DNA of 64,000 nt. Source: Talpa occidentalis. Taxonomy: Eukaryota; Chordata; Mammalia; Eulipotyphla; Talpidae. The DNA lies in the NCBI RefSeq assembly GCF_014898055.3, contig NW_023604295.1:97417591-97481590 (forward strand), in the 5' to 3' direction. This document shows, piece by piece, positions 1 to 12,604 of the stretch; positions within the stretch are counted from its first letter, which is position 1, and the number at the start of each line of letters is the position of its first letter. A program made the position numbers and the translations under genes. The notes under the pieces are model-generated. The model was not told the DNA's origin. It was given only the letters and a program-made list of their open reading frames with translations, and did not search any database.

Positions 1-595
1 GGAAATGTGAAGCCTTAAGTGAGCAAAGAACAAATGCCAATGAGCTAAAACATCCACCTTTCCAAAATGGAGAAAGGGTTAATCCAAGGAAAGCAAAAGG
101 AAGAAAATGATAAAGATGAAAGTCACCCCTAATATAAAATAATAAGCATAATTTAGAGAGGGTCAAAAATTTCCATGGCAGATTCTTCAGAAAGGCTAGT
201 AAAAGTGATAAACCTCTGGTGTTGCTGATACAAAAAGCAAGAGGAAACCTCCTCCAGTTTCAGGATTACCAGTGGGGGCATTTTATGGGGTATAACTGAT
301 GCTCCCAGAGTCGAAGCCTTGACCCTGCTTCACGATGTTCAAAATGCAAGGGGACGAGAGGACATATCTATAAAAAGTAGCAAGCAGTGATTTGGGGCAA
401 ATGAGTATTTCAGGTAAGAGGTTCAGAGGAGAGTCCCTGACCAGTGGCGCTAGGTAAGCTACTCCAGGCAGGAAGGAACAGAGCTCTGCCAGTTCCTACC
501 AGACAGTCTTTCATGCTAAAGAGGTTTGGAATGATCTGGAAGAAAGTGCATATCACAGTAGCCACAAGTGCAGGCTGCAAAGTCAAATGAAACCA
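1..595. other. Unique sequence, nothing recognised
   Basis: I see no open frame of convincing composition, no repeat family and no RNA gene here. The stretch is A-rich with scattered stops in all frames and is probably intergenic or intronic DNA. Confidence 0.5.
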
Positions 596-765
596 AGTTT
601 GCATCCCATCTCTGTAATTTGTGACCTTGTACAAATTGTTTGACCTCTCTGTGCCTCTATTTCTTCATCTGCAAAGTGGCAGTAATACTGTTCTTACAAG
701 GTAGTTGTGAGAATTAAAGAGATCAATACAGAGCACATGCTCAGCTGCACTGGGTGTTACTATGA
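596..765 (+). repeat. MIR SINE relic, sense
   Basis: The run 'gtgaccttgtacaaattg', then 'gacctctctgtgcctc', 'tcttcatctgcaaagtgg' and 'gtgagaattaaagagatc' follows the order of the mammalian-wide MIR core and 3' part. It is diverged and has no visible target-site duplication, as expected for an ancient copy. Confidence 0.8.
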
Positions 766-2925
766 ATAGTATTTTTTTCCTACCTTTATGAACATAGTTT
801 AATGTATCAATTTGGGCAGGGAGGCAAAATTGCTCTTCTTGCAGACAGGTCCAGACAACAAGCACCCCTCATTCCTCCATTCTCCCAGTAGTCATTTACA
901 AAGCACCTCCAGATTGTCAAAAGGCTGCCTGGAAGAGAGAGGTACCTTCTATCAAGGCCCAGGCCAAAGGACACGCCGCATTGGGTCTCCTGCCCAACAC
1001 CATCAGAGGCCTGGGGGGAAGGTAAGGAAGTACCTCTCAGACACCAAAAAATCAATACAAAAATGGGTGGTAATAGCCCTGAGCAGAAATGGGTGATTTT
1101 TCTAAAACAAACATTTTGCCTAAGGAAAATCAGAGGTCAAATGGTAAATGGAAAAAGAAAAAAACCATGAGTTGTAGTTTTGACCTCAGTTTTCAGGCCA
1201 AGAGTTTGGGGGCTGCTCTTTCTGGGATGAGATATGTAGGAGGAAAGCCTGGGTGACCCATTCCCTGGGCAGCAGGACCTGCAGCTGGGTCTGCTTTCTC
1301 TGAGGACACCCCCTATGCCTTTCCAGACCTTTGGGCAGCCTGGGCCACTTCCCACAGGGTGGGACAAGCGGGGACTGAGTTCAGAGCCGTTTCCAGTGCA
1401 TTCTGCCAGACCCAAGGACCATAAATCACAGAAATGGAAAACAGGAGTGAGAAATGAAACCCTTGGCTTCCTGCAAACTGCCAACCACTTTCTATGGGCT
1501 GTAAATAACCACAGTTAAACTGAGCACCCTTTGCGCTTCTTGGCAGGGAAGTGCATGAAAACATCTGATGTAAGGATTTTAAATGCTTAAATGCCATCAT
1601 TTACTTCATTGCCCTGGGCTTCCGGAGCTTTAAGAAGAGCCAGAGCCATGGAGCACCTCTCCCCACCCCCACTGCTTGAGCCCTGGAGGCAGAGTGCTGG
1701 GAGCACCAGGAATTAGAAGTAGTGGTCAGGTAGTCCTGGCATAGGAGATGAGAAGCCCCGAGCTGAGGGCCCAGTTGCTGGCCTAATCACCAGTCTGCCA
1801 GCCCTAAGTCAGTCAGCCAGTGAGCAAGTGGCTGAACCCCCATTTCAACCCGTCTCATTTCAACAGGCAGACCACAGGTCTAACCCAGGAAATGCATTCT
1901 GTGTTTACCGTCTTTGGAGTTGAGATTACTTCCCCTCCCCCACCTCTTCCAGATCCGGTTTATTTTCTTGTAAATTTCAAAAGTCACTAAAGACCTTGAG
2001 GCTGGACATAGGCAGCTCTGTCTTGGCGGAGTCTGATGTTCTCTCACGTCAGTGAGAGAAGCCAGGGGATCCATGGTGTGGCTGGCCCTCCTTCCTCCAA
2101 GAACCACCCCAGTGGGAGCAGGGGCATTTGTGTTTGTGTTGACCACAAGAGGTGCTGTGAATGAGAAGCAAATGGTATCACACAGCAGCTGGTGGAAAAC
2201 ATGGATTCAGGGTAATTTGCCAAGAGAAAAGTGAGGGAAACTGAGTTTACTGTAGAACAAGGGAAAGACTGAACTCAAATGACGCCCTCGATGCAGTCCA
2301 CACCTGTGCGTGTGTGGTGGCCTGGATTCATTAGCAATAAACATGACAGTAAATACCCAGGAAGATTGTTTCAGTCTCACTTCCAGCCACAATTATGTTA
2401 AATACTATTTCAATAAGCCATCATGCTAACCTTATCTTCAAATCAACTGGCCAGCTTCCTGAGATTACTAACAATAGCTCATTACAACTGCATGAACAGG
2501 TTGGGTTAATCATGGCTCAGAAGACCTGAACTACAAGCAACGCTTAAATGTGTTAATATAATATTTAAAGCCTTTATTTGTAAACCAGGTCTTCTTTTCA
2601 TTAATACCATTGAATCCATATCTATGTAAATCCCCATCATTAATACATTTGCCCTTTAGTTTCTGCAAAGTACTTCTTACAACTTATAAAATTAATCTTG
2701 TTCATTTGGATTTTATTGCTTATGTATAATTTATACATTTGTTTTTGATTTATGGAGTTATAATAACTGTAAACCTAAGAGTTTATCCTTAGTTTAATAG
2801 TCCTGCATTTTTAGAGAAATATCATAATAAAAATAATTAAATTCAACAGAAAGCATTTTTGAGAATTTCTTTTTCCCTTAAATGAAATCAATGCATGACT
2901 CAGATTTGAGAAATACTGACACATT
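766..2925. other. Mostly unique sequence with a possible MIR fragment
   Basis: No gene is supported. A short stretch near 1800-1880 (a 'cagccagtgagcaagtggc' core) resembles an antisense MIR fragment. Short open frames occur on both strands but have neither splice context nor protein-like composition. The part from about 2400 to 2925 is AT-rich and may be very old LINE sequence that I cannot place. Confidence 0.45.
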
Positions 2926-2929
2926 AAAA

Positions 2930-3435
2930 CTCTAATGATGGGTATCTAGGTTGTTTCCTGTTATTCTATCATACAACACAATCTGCAATTAATCTCTTTT
3001 TCCAAGTATCTGTGTGTTTGAGTATTCCTGAAGGATACACTTCTGAACATAGCAACACCAGGTCAAAGAGCAGACGAATTCATAAATGCAGTCATAAATG
3101 TAGATGTTCATAAATGCAGTCAAATTATCCCCTGACTAGATTGCAATTACTCTTTCCACACTATGTATGCAAATGTCTGCTTCCACACACCCTCAATACT
3201 ATAAATCTTTGCAAATCTGTTAATCTGCCAGGTGAATTAAGATATATCAGAGTTGTTTTAATGTATACATCTTTAATCAAGAGAATAATGAGAATTTTTC
3301 CATATGTTTACTTGATATTTTTCATTTCTTATTGTGTGCATGTTGAGCTGCCTGTTGATGTTCTTGGCTGATTTTCTATTAGATCCTTATATTCCCATTG
3401 ATTTACTGGCACTCTTTACATACAATCTCTGTCTC
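2930..3435 (-). mobile_element. Old L1 (L1M-type) ORF2/3' end, antisense
   Basis: Successive motifs match the antisense of the ORF2 C-terminal region of ancient L1 elements: 'gatgggtatctaggttg', 'gtgtttgagtattcctgaagg', 'caggtcaaagagcag', 'atatgtttacttgatatttt' and 'tgcctgttgatgttcttggctg'. A local shuffle with repeated 'cataaatgcag' units lies near 3080-3120. Divergence is high, so this is a fossil rather than a source element. Confidence 0.75.
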
Positions 3436-4719
3436 TCCCACCAAGAATACTTTGTCTTTTTCTCCATGGGTCCATTGACTTTGCTAAAGAAAATTTATTG
3501 AGAAAAGGGGCACTATGATGTGAGGAGACTGGCTTCTTACAAAAACTCCATTAGCTGAAGCAAAATGACCAAGATACCCATATCAAAACAATAGAAATGG
3601 TAGCCCCATTTTTCCCAAGAAAGTGCTCTTCCTCAAAGGGTCACCCACAGGGGAGCCTTTGTGCTCATAGGAGGTGACAGTGCCTGCGAGTCAGATATTC
3701 AGTCATCAGACACACTCAAATTTACACCCAAATTTACATCCCTTTGTTTGATCACTGGGAAACCATTTTGCCTTAATGAGAGTTGATCTTTTCCTCTCTA
3801 AAAGTGACATAATGCCTAGCTTCCCGAACTTTTGGGAGGTTTAATTAAGACCATTTATGTAGCACTCTTAACACAAAACAAGTTGCAGTGTGGTGATTCC
3901 CTCCTGGTGGCTGAATGGGCACCACTGTGGGGTGTGGTGAGAGAGAGGTTACTTGTCTGGAACTGTGGGAAGCAGATGAAGGTTGTGCACTGTCCCATCA
4001 AGACAGCTGGAGAACTGAACAAGAACTTGACCATTGTAGAGAATAAGAGCAACGACTGGCCTAAAAACAAGAACTGAGAGATGTAAGGAACCCAAACAAT
4101 GTGTTTGTTCTACACTGGGACTTTTAACACTTGATATTCAGATTGTTCCTCTAAGTAGGCTACTGTGTGCCTCGTTTAGAGAGGAGGAGGCTGAAGTCTC
4201 CTTGTACACAGGAGCTTGTATAACATCCCTGTGTCCTCTGAGAGAGAGAGACACTTTCTGGTTACCCCATGTCACCTTGTATAATCAATCCATCATGAAG
4301 CCACATAGACTGGGGGTGTAGGCAGTGTCAGGGGTCAAACCTCTCCTTCCTTAAGATTGATGAAATCCACTCAAGGCATTTCTTGCTCCGATTAAAATAC
4401 ACCCATGATAAATTACTAAATTCCTTGATATGGAAATGGGGATGATAGGAATGTGCCTGACAATGGTTCAGATGATGGTCACAGAAAGGGGAAATAGAGC
4501 AAAGCATAATCTACCTCCTTGCCATCATTTTCTGACTCCTAAGCATGCCTGAGTGTTTGTGGGCAAGGACTATACAACTGATACATGGAAGGGTATCTAG
4601 AGGTCACAGTGGCCACAGATGAAGGAAAGCCAAGAATTTGTAATTCCTTTGGTTTAATATATCAAAGTACAGTCTAAGTAGATGTCCCTCCAACCCCCAA
4701 GATAGCAATGCTGTCAAAT
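3436..4719. other. Unique sequence, nothing recognised
   Basis: There is no recognisable coding region or repeat family in this 1.3 kb. An 81-residue frame at 3832-4077 has no recognisable family and no splice or initiation context, so I treat it as chance. Confidence 0.45.
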
Positions 4720-5045
4720 GAGAAGAGTCTGTCTTTTTTTTTCCCCCTAAAGATTTATTTATTTATTTATTTATTTATACATACAAGCACTGGGTACAGT
4801 CAGAAGCGCGGAAGGGTGAGAGAATTCACCAGAGCCAGAGCGGGGAGCAGAGCAGGCAGAAGGACCAAAGTACACTGCTGAGAGGAGCAGCGGGTGGCAG
4901 GAGAGGTCTGCGTGCCATGTGGGACCCTCCTCCAGTGGCCAGTGAGCAGCTGGGGATCGAACTGGCATTGCAGAGGCTGCGGGCTGCTTCGCAACCCAGC
5001 GCTCAACCGCTGCGCCACCGGGGAGGCCCGAGAAGAGTCTATCTT
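4720..5045 (-). mobile_element. tRNA-derived SINE, antisense, with TSD
   Basis: The body is about 4736-5029, read on the minus strand. It starts with the tRNA-like head (ggcctcc..ggtggcgcag, box A type), has a box B 'gttcgatcccc', a unique body, and an A/T-rich tail that appears here as repeated TTTA after the T-run. The insertion duplicated the host site: 'gagaagagtct.tctt' occurs at 4720-4735 and again at 5030-5045 with one mismatch. This copy belongs to the subtype with a 'gctctggctctggtgaattc' body, shared with the copy at 49344-49620. Confidence 0.9.
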
Positions 5046-5605
5046 GACCATCATCAGCTTCTGCTGTCTGTGCCTATTCCTTCCTGACAGAAATAATTCT
5101 GCATAAAGGGTTTGGTGCCTTTAGCCCTAATCACCTTCCTGTCTAGACCTTCTCCCAGGAAAACATCTCCTAGAAATCAATGACACTTTCGTGTTAATAT
5201 CAAGTCACTTCTTCTCTAGCTTATATCTGTTCCTGCAGACAGACAGGCAGCTGCAGTCTCCGAGGCAGGCACAATGGAGAACACAACGGAACATTTCAGA
5301 AAATACTCTTTCTAGGTTTGTGCCTTGCCATGGACAGCCATGAGAAGTCCTCAGCTATGAACCAAAACTTTGAGTCTAAATGAATTTTCACAGGGGAAGG
5401 CTGGGGAGAGTGCCACTGAGAGCAATTCCACCTTTTACTCTCCTAGCCCAAGCTTTTATTAAAGATAGGAATGAAGGGATAAGAAAAGAGCACTCAATTG
5501 TGTTTATGCTTATACAAATGAATACGTTATTGCTGGAACAAGTTTTCCATTTAGTAGAGACATGTGCACGAGCCAGTACATCCTCAGAGAACAGAGTCAA
5601 TTCTT
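5046..5605. other. Unique sequence, nothing recognised
   Basis: No gene or repeat family recognised. A long open frame beginning at 5380 runs on into the microsatellite and the L1, and its second half is low-complexity translation, so it is not a gene. Confidence 0.45.
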
Positions 5606-5733
5606 TCATATATGTGTGTGTGGGTATGTATGTATATGTATATATATATATATGTATATGTATACATATATACTCACACATATATATACACACATACATA
5701 TGCATACATATATATACACATATATATATTTAT
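5606..5733. repeat. TA/CA microsatellite
   Basis: Alternating purine-pyrimidine DNA made of mixed (TA)n, (TG)n and (CA)n blocks with TATG and CATA variants. It directly abuts the 3' end of the antisense L1 that follows, so it may have grown from the tail of that insertion. It is highly self-complementary and could form cruciform or Z-DNA structures. Confidence 0.9.
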
Positions 5734-7256
5734 TATATCTTCCTTCATTTTTGTACAATGTATGATTTCCCCGTGAAATTCCCACCACCAATTCACCTGC
5801 GCACCATCACCATAGTCCCTCGTGTTCTTCCCGCCCCTGTCCTGATCCTTCTCCCTCCTCCTCCCCTACAGAATGTCTCTGGTCTATAGTTGCCTGTTGA
5901 TTTTGATTTTTACTTTATTATCATTATTTTTTCCCCTGATCCCTGACTTGGTTCCTCTACATTCTTTCTATAAGAGAAACCATCCAATATTTTTTTCTTT
6001 TTCTTTCTGGCTTATTTTTCTGAGCATAATCCCTTCTAGCTCCATCCATGTTGCTGTGAATGACACAAGGTTGTCCCTTTTGATTGCTGAGTAATATTCC
6101 ATTGTGTATATGGACCACATCTTCTTGATCCAGTCATCTATTTTTGGGCATTTGGGTTGTTTCCACAGCTTAGCTATTGTAAATAGTGCTGCTATAAACA
6201 TAGGAGTGCACGTGTCCTTTTGAAATAATGTTTTTGTGTCCTTTGAGTAGATACCTAGGAGTGGAATTGCTGGATCATATAGAAGCTCCATTTTTAGTAG
6301 CTTGAGGAACCTCTACACAGCTTTCCATAGTGGATGGACCAGTCTGCACTTCCGCAAGCAGTGTAGGAGAGTTCCTTTTTATCTGCATCCTCGCCAACAT
6401 TTGTTGTTGCTAGTTTTTTTTGATATATACCATTCTTACTGGTATAAGATGGTATCTTGTGGTTTTGATTTGCATTTCCCTGATTACAAGTGATGCTGAA
6501 AATTTTTTCATATGCCTGTTGGCCATTTGCATTTCCTCTTTGGAGAAGTGTCTTTTTAGCTCTTCTGCCCAGTTTTTGATTGGGTTGTTTACTTTGTTTC
6601 TGTTGAGTTTTGTCAGGTCTTTGTAGATCTTTGTGATCAGTACATTATCATTAGTATTGTGTGCAAAAATGTTCTCCCATAGATGACTGGATCAAGAAGA
6701 TGTGGTACATATACACAATGGAATAATACTCAGCAATCCAAAAAGATAAACACATGCAATTTGCAGCAACATGGATGGAGCTGGAAGGGATCATGCTCAG
6801 CGAAATAAGCCAGAAAGAAAAAAAAAATACTGGATGGTCTTACTTATAGCAGGAATCTAGAAAACCTAAATAAGGGACCAGGAAAAAGAATAACTGTAAG
6901 AAAGAAAAAATCAAAATCAACAAACAACTATGAATCAGAGACACACTATGGGGGGGAGCAGGGAAAAAGGGGATTGGGGTCAAAATAAGGGGGTTGCAAT
7001 TGTATGGGGAATATAAAAATAAAATTTAAAAAAATGTTCTCCCAGTCAGTGGGGTGTCTCTTTGTTTTGTTAATATCTCTTTTGCTGTGCAGAAGCTCTT
7101 TAAGTTGATGTAGTCCCTGTTGTTTATCCTTTCCTTCACTATCTTTGCTTTGGGTGATGTGTCTTTAAAGACATTATTGAGGTGCATGTCATGTAGTGTT
7201 TCACCTATTTTTTCTTGTATATATTTTATGGTTTGCAGAACTTCTAACCTTCTGGA
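5734..7256 (-). mobile_element. 5'-truncated L1, antisense, interrupted by a younger L1
   Basis: Reading the minus strand gives the L1 3' UTR, then the C-terminal part of ORF2. Near 6000-6290 the translated complement gives the conserved block with [27 protein letters not shown] and [13 protein letters not shown]. The element continues beyond a nested insertion (6681-7028) with more ORF2 antisense sequence to about 7256, where it ends abruptly as a normal 5' truncation. In-frame stops and indels make it non-coding. Confidence 0.85.
6665..7043 (+). mobile_element. Sense L1 3' fragment nested in the antisense L1
   Basis: A roughly 350-bp L1 3' end (6681-7028) begins in the ORF2 C-terminus ('gatgactggatcaagaag'), passes the 3' UTR with a G-rich tract ('tatgggggggagcag'), and ends in 'ataaaatttaaaaaaa'. 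It is flanked by the direct repeat 'aaaaatgttctccca' at 6665-6679 and 7029-7043. This is a textbook 5'-truncated target-primed insertion into an older L1 of opposite orientation. Confidence 0.9.
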
Positions 7257-8382
7257 ACTCTGTGTGCAGAGTAAATAGGTACTCTCAGAAAACTCCGGCT
7301 CCCTTTAGGGCAGCAGGCTGCCAATAGTACCTACCCGGAAAATTGCAGTATGGTAGAGTAGAAAAATCAAGGATCTATTATCAGTGCAAATTTGCTTTCT
7401 GTCACTTTCTAGCTAAAAGGCTACTAGCATGTTATTTTATTTCCTCAGCTACCCATTGTGTTAAATAAGGATAATAATATCTGCATGTCCATTGGTGATC
7501 ATGAGAGTTATATGGGTAATAAATATAAAATGGGTGGCAGATCATGACAACCTGATAACCATTAGTTCCCTTCTCTCTTTACCATGGTTGAAAGGCTCAT
7601 ATACGATCAATCCTTCCATGGGATAGTAAACGTAGTCAACTGATATCTAATATTCCCATGCTGCATTTTATTAATCATTAGCTTCAGTGCCCATCACCCC
7701 CAAGTTTGCATTAGTCAGCATCCTTCTTTAAATGTTCACAACAAAACATGACAATGTTTTTAATGGTTCTTTGGAATTGAATCTTTAAAATACCAGCAAC
7801 TTCTGGCCTCCTCGTTTCAGAAAGACTCTATTGAGAGTCCAGGAGGTCAATGAATGATGGTCAACCAGAAAGAAAGATGGATTTGCTTCCCAGGACATCT
7901 CCCTCTGTCCTCTCTTGGCATCCCCTCTCAGGAGAACACAATCAGTCTGTAGGAAGCACTAAAATCTTGAACTTATTAACACAATAATTTTGTAAGAGTC
8001 AACTTCTTGACCATGACAAAGGGAAATCTTTCCCTCAAGCACTCTTAACTGAATTAGTACAAGTGTTCAAGCTTTCTTGCTGATAGTCACAAAACACAGT
8101 AGTAATAGATGGTGAGAGGTTATCTTTCTGGATAACTAAAAAGGTAGAAAAAGGCAAGGCCCAGACAATCAGATTTTAGCCTCCAAGGAGACTACTACAT
8201 ATTGGTCTCCAGGTTGAATATGTCCCAGGCCCTGGATCACTTCCCTTCACATCCCACATACCTGTCCTTAACCCTGACCACCTGACTTGCTCTGATTGCC
8301 TTTATGCCTTTGCATTTGTCCTGTTCATTGTCTTATCCCATCCATTTTCCTGCTCCAAAACTAAATCTGTTTTGACCCTTCT
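7257..8382. other. Unique sequence with a MIR relic
   Basis: About 7365-7530 resembles a sense MIR ('tcactttctagctaaaagg', 'aataaggataataatatctgc', 'atgagagttatatggg'). The rest shows no recognisable gene or repeat. Confidence 0.5.
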
Positions 8383-8692
8383 CTGAAACTGATTTTTTAT
8401 TTTTTTATTTGTTTTTTTTAAAGATTTATTTATGTATATAAGAACCAGGGTACAGGCCAGAGGTGTGGGGGGTGAGAGGATTCACCAGAGACAGAGTGGG
8501 GAACAGAACAGGCGTATCTACTGAAATACACTAATGAGGGGAGCAGCGGGTGAGTCAAGAGAGGTCTGCTGCGGCATGTGGGTCAGCACCTTGGCCAGGG
8601 ATCTAACTCGTGCTGCAGTGGCTGCTCACAGTTTCATAGGTTGTGCCTCAACCCCTTGTGCCACCAGGGAGGCCCTGAAACCCATTTTTTAA
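8383..8692 (-). mobile_element. tRNA-derived SINE, antisense
   Basis: The body is about 8405-8675. On the minus strand it begins at the 'ggcctccctggtgg' head and ends in a tail read here as 'aaagatttatttatg', the complement of AATAAA..TCTTT. Flanks 'tgaaactgattttttat' and 'tgaaacccattttttaa' look like a diverged target-site duplication. It is the older subtype with a 'cactctgtctctggtgaatcc' body and carries a small deletion before box B. Confidence 0.85.
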
Positions 8693-9310
8693 ATATTCAT
8701 TAAAGATGATTTAAAATTGCTTCCATGGCTATTAACCAAGTTGACTTTATTTTTTATCAAATCTGATAATATACATTTTCTCAGAATGCCATACATTTCA
8801 GACTTCCTTAAAGCTGTATATATTATCATATTGTAATTTAATTTAGTCTACTCCATTTCCATGGTTATATTTCTTTTCTCAACTTTAATCGTGTGTATTT
8901 GTGCACTCTCCCTTGTTTCTTTGTTGGTCTCTTCAAAGAGTCAGCTTTTAGATCCATTTATAAATTCTAATGTTTTTCTGTTTTCTTAAACATTAATTTG
9001 TATCATATTTATGGTTTATTTCTTCCTAATTTCCTCAGATTTTTCCTTCTTAACTTCTTATATTGAATGCATTATTTTGATTATTTCTCCTTGATTATCA
9101 AGCCTTTAAAGCTATGGATTTACTTCTAAGTACAGCTTTGGTCACATTCCATAAGTTTTGGTATATAGCATTGCTCAATGAATAACTTGCAATCGTGGGT
9201 TTTATTTTAGTTTGCACCTTCAAGTCATTTAAGAAAGATCTATTTCTTCTTTTCATGTGATTAGATTTTATTTTGCTATTATTTTCATTGTAAGTGTTAC
9301 AACATGATTC
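8690..9310 (-). mobile_element. Old L1 (L1M-type) ORF2 fragment, antisense
   Basis: Signature antisense ORF2 phrases are visible: 'tctcttcaaagagtcagctttt', 'tttaaagctatggatttac' and 'cacattccataagttttgg'. It has many stops and indels and no visible ends. Confidence 0.7.
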
Positions 9311-9435
9311 TCTATTGGCAGAAAAGAGATTCTTGCTCCACTTCTTCAGAGAGGAAGATCCTGAAGTATAGTGAGGTTAAGCATCTGCCTAAAGCTTCAG
9401 AGATAATTAGCAATGAAACCAGAAGGGGAGAAATG
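9311..9435 (-). repeat. MIR relic, antisense
   Basis: 'gagaggaagatcctgaag', 'gtgaggttaagcatctgcc' and 'agataattagcaatgaaacc' follow the MIR core read on the opposite strand. Confidence 0.6.
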
Positions 9436-9969
9436 AGAATCTAACACTTTTTGCATAGTAGACACTACCCAAGATCCTTATTCAGCAAAAGGGAACACAC
9501 AACTATCAGTGGCTTTTTTCTAGAATGGGCAGAGGCTTGAAGCAGCTGGAGGCAAGGCCAATACCAGCGGGTCCTCTTCATTCTGCTGAGAGGTTGCATC
9601 CTAGTGCACTCTGCTCCCTTCACAGCCCTTCACTGGGAGCACTGGAAGTGCTCCTTCCCTCAGACCTGGTCCAAGCAGCAGAAGCAAAGGCCCCAGAGGG
9701 TCCTCTGAGGTGGTACACAAACCCTTCAGACACAGGAACAGCACTAGAGGTCATAATTAGGCCTGTCCAGATGAGGCCTGTGTCCACACTGCTCCCAGTG
9801 TACTCCTCCATCACTGTATTCTTGAATCCTATGAAATGGTTACCAATCCCCATCACATATAAAGAAACTAAGGCTCTGAAAGATCAAGGAAGGGTTGATG
9901 ATGCAGGATGTCCCCTCCAATGAAAAAGTGATGACACTGCTTGAGAACATGATGATGATTTAGACATTT
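9436..9969. other. Unique sequence, nothing recognised
   Basis: A 132-residue frame at 9525-9923 has ordinary composition but no recognisable domain and no splice context. I do not call it a gene. Confidence 0.4.
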
Positions 9970-10276
9970 CAGGGTAGGCTTCTTATTTATTTTTGAAGAT
10001 TTATTTATTTGTGCATATAAGAACTGGGGTATAGGCCAGAGGTGTGGGGGCTCAGAGGATTCACCAGAGATAGAGTGGGGAACAGAAGAGGCAGACTGAC
10101 TGGAATACACTGCTGAGGGGAACAGCGGGTGAGACAGGAGAGGTCTGCTTCACCATGTGGGTAGCTCCCTGGCCAGCCAGGGAACAAACTCATGCTGCAG
10201 AGGCTACGGATAGCTTCAGAGAGCTGTGCTTAACCCCTTACACCACCAGGGAGGCCCCCAGAGAGTAGGTTTCTTA
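9970..10276 (-). mobile_element. tRNA-derived SINE, antisense, with TSD
   Basis: The body is about 9985-10258 on the minus strand: 'ggcctccctggtggtgtaagg' head, box B 'gtttgttccc' (degenerate), and a tail with the complement of AATAAA. Direct repeats 'agggtaggcttctta' at 9970-9984 and 'agagtaggtttctta' at 10262-10276 mark the insertion. Confidence 0.9.
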
Positions 10277-11845
10277 AAGGATGATTTGCTTAACTCTTAA
10301 ATGGTTAATTGCCAACACTCTTTTCCTCTGCAGTTCTTAGTGCCTATGATGAGAGGTGTGATAGCAGCCCTCAGACAGGAGGAGTAGATGTGAAAGGTTA
10401 AGATGCCTTCCAGCATGTAGTGAGTGCTCCGTCAACACGGGACAGAGGAGGTTCCCTTACCCCTTCCTCCCTTCAGCTTGGGATTCAACTTGGGAGACAG
10501 TGACCTGCCTCTCATAGAGTCAGACAGCAGTGAAGTGCTATGGGTTGGCGAGCCCAGCAGGACCACCTAGTCCAGAGTTCATTAAGAGGCCCCTGGGTGC
10601 CATTCAGGAGATGGTTAAAATCTGAACTAAAAACACACCTTCATCATTACTAATCTCACAACTATTTAAAATTTCCTAATGCTTATAGGCAAACAACCAC
10701 AGCATTCCCAGCTGGGACCTAGGACCTGGGACTTTGTGATCAGTAGAAATCACAGTTGTTTGTGTGGCGCATTACAATTATCACAAAACATCACATATGT
10801 TCATCACTACTCCAGCAGTAGGATAGGTATTCTACTAGGCTTTGTCACTTAGTGTGGGAAAATATAAGCATAGGTATCCCAATATTAGCACTTATACATA
10901 TGTATTATACATACATATTTTGATAACTTTTAGTATGATTAGTTGCCTTTATACGTTGGTGTATGTTTTTCTTAATGAATAAAAAATATTATTTTGAGAA
11001 AGGGTCCGTATGCTTCACCAGACTGCACAGAGGTCCATGACACAAAACATGTTTCAGAACCTGGTTATAGAGGAGGAAACAGGCCAAGGAGGAGGAGCGA
11101 TCCTCACCAAGTCATAGCCAACTGGGATCAGAACCCATGCCCCCCGACCCTAGCAACGTCTGTAAGCCCCAGCTTACAAAAACTGGGGCTCATGGGGGTG
11201 CAGGTCAGCCATAGGATGACGCACCAGCTGCGGGATCAGGGGTGTGGCTCAGGCAAAGTGAGGGCACGGGCAATGGAAAGGTGACCTACACGGTTTGCAG
11301 TCCTGCCTGCTCAGCCAGGGAGGCCTCAGAGCAGCAATTACAAATATTTATTATTTGTTTTGCTGAAGTCTTCTCACATGGAACCAAGTAATAGATTAAA
11401 TGATCCTTCAGTGGCCATATGAGAGGGTAGTGCGGCTTGATTTGTCTTTGCACTTAAAACCTACATCACATATGTGTGATTTTTATAATTGTATTTGAGC
11501 AGCTTAGGGAGCTAATATAAAACCACCATGTATTATTTCACAGGGTGAGGTTACTGGCTAGTAGAATAGAAAGCCCTCAATTTGGACGTGGACTGGCATC
11601 ACCGCACCAGCATGTTATATACTGGGCACCTGAGACTCTGGGAACCCATTACTTTTCTCCTGGCCTTCCCCGAGTGCTTGGTTCACTTTTCCTCATGCTG
11701 AACCCTCACTTGGAATTCCTTCTCCACACTTCCTCACCACCACCACCATTTAAGATAGAATATGAAACATAACTTGGGGAACTCCTATCAGGTAAGCATT
11801 CTCCTTCATTAAGGCAGGCCACTGAATATACTGTGTTTACAGTGT
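10277..11845. other. Unique sequence, nothing recognised
   Basis: No gene, RNA or repeat that I can support. A 96-residue frame at 10994-11284 is not recognisable. 10860-10985 is AT-rich. Confidence 0.4.
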
Positions 11846-12010
11846 TAGGAAAGTAAGAACAGGTTGCTGCTGCTCTTAGCTGAATCTTGAAACAGAAGAA
11901 TTGTACAAAAGGAGTTCCAGGCAGAAAAACAGTATATGCAAAGGCACTATGGCAATAAAGTATAGCCCATTCAAGCCCTGGCAGTACTTTCCACCTGCCT
12001 GGCATAGAAT
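11846..12010 (-). repeat. Probable L2 LINE relic, antisense
   Basis: 'gaatcttgaaacag', 'gttccaggcagaaaaacag' and 'tatgcaaaggcactatgg' are in the order found in antisense L2-type relics. The family assignment is from memory of the consensus and is tentative. Confidence 0.5.
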
Positions 12011-12600
12011 GTAACTTCGCTGTGCCCCCAGGAGTCTACAACAACCTTGTTGGGATTTCTTAGAGAGGCAGACTTTCTTCTGGTCTTACAGCCTGGCAGG
12101 AGTTCTGAGAGAAGAAAAGTATTCTTGCAAGGGGTTCCAGGTGGAGCAGTGGGACAGGGGATTTCCCCCCTCAGTTCTGGTAGAACCCTGCTGCTTATCT
12201 GGAGGGAAGCTGGACTGATGGGGCGAATGTAAGCCAGGTCCAGTGTGCCACCCCCACCCACAGTCGTGGAATCCCCAGGGTGATCTGGAGAGAGCTTCTC
12301 TCTGGGAAGTCCAGATCATCACCAAGGGGACGGGCAAGCTGGTTCTCTGGAGTGAGGGCAGTTTGCAGCTTTCTTTTCATTCACACATCATTATGAGCAT
12401 GGAGTCCGAGTGAATTTGTGGATCTGTCCAATCACATGCATTTATCTTCCTGCCTCTCATATCTGTCCTTTGTAGGTTTACCTACCACTTTAGTTGAAAA
12501 AATAGAACTTGATCCAGAAAAGCTCACTTTGAGAAAATGATCAGTATTACTATCTCCATATGAGATATGGTTGGCGTCTTTGGGGAAAAACCTCGGGGAA
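12011..12600. other. Unique sequence, nothing recognised
   Basis: GC-moderate sequence with short frames on both strands but no recognisable family. Confidence 0.4.
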
Positions 12601-12604
12601 TCTT

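Noticed and set aside
5380..5889. 169-codon open frame
   Set aside because: Its second half is translation of a TA/CA microsatellite and antisense L1 DNA; it has no domain or initiation context.
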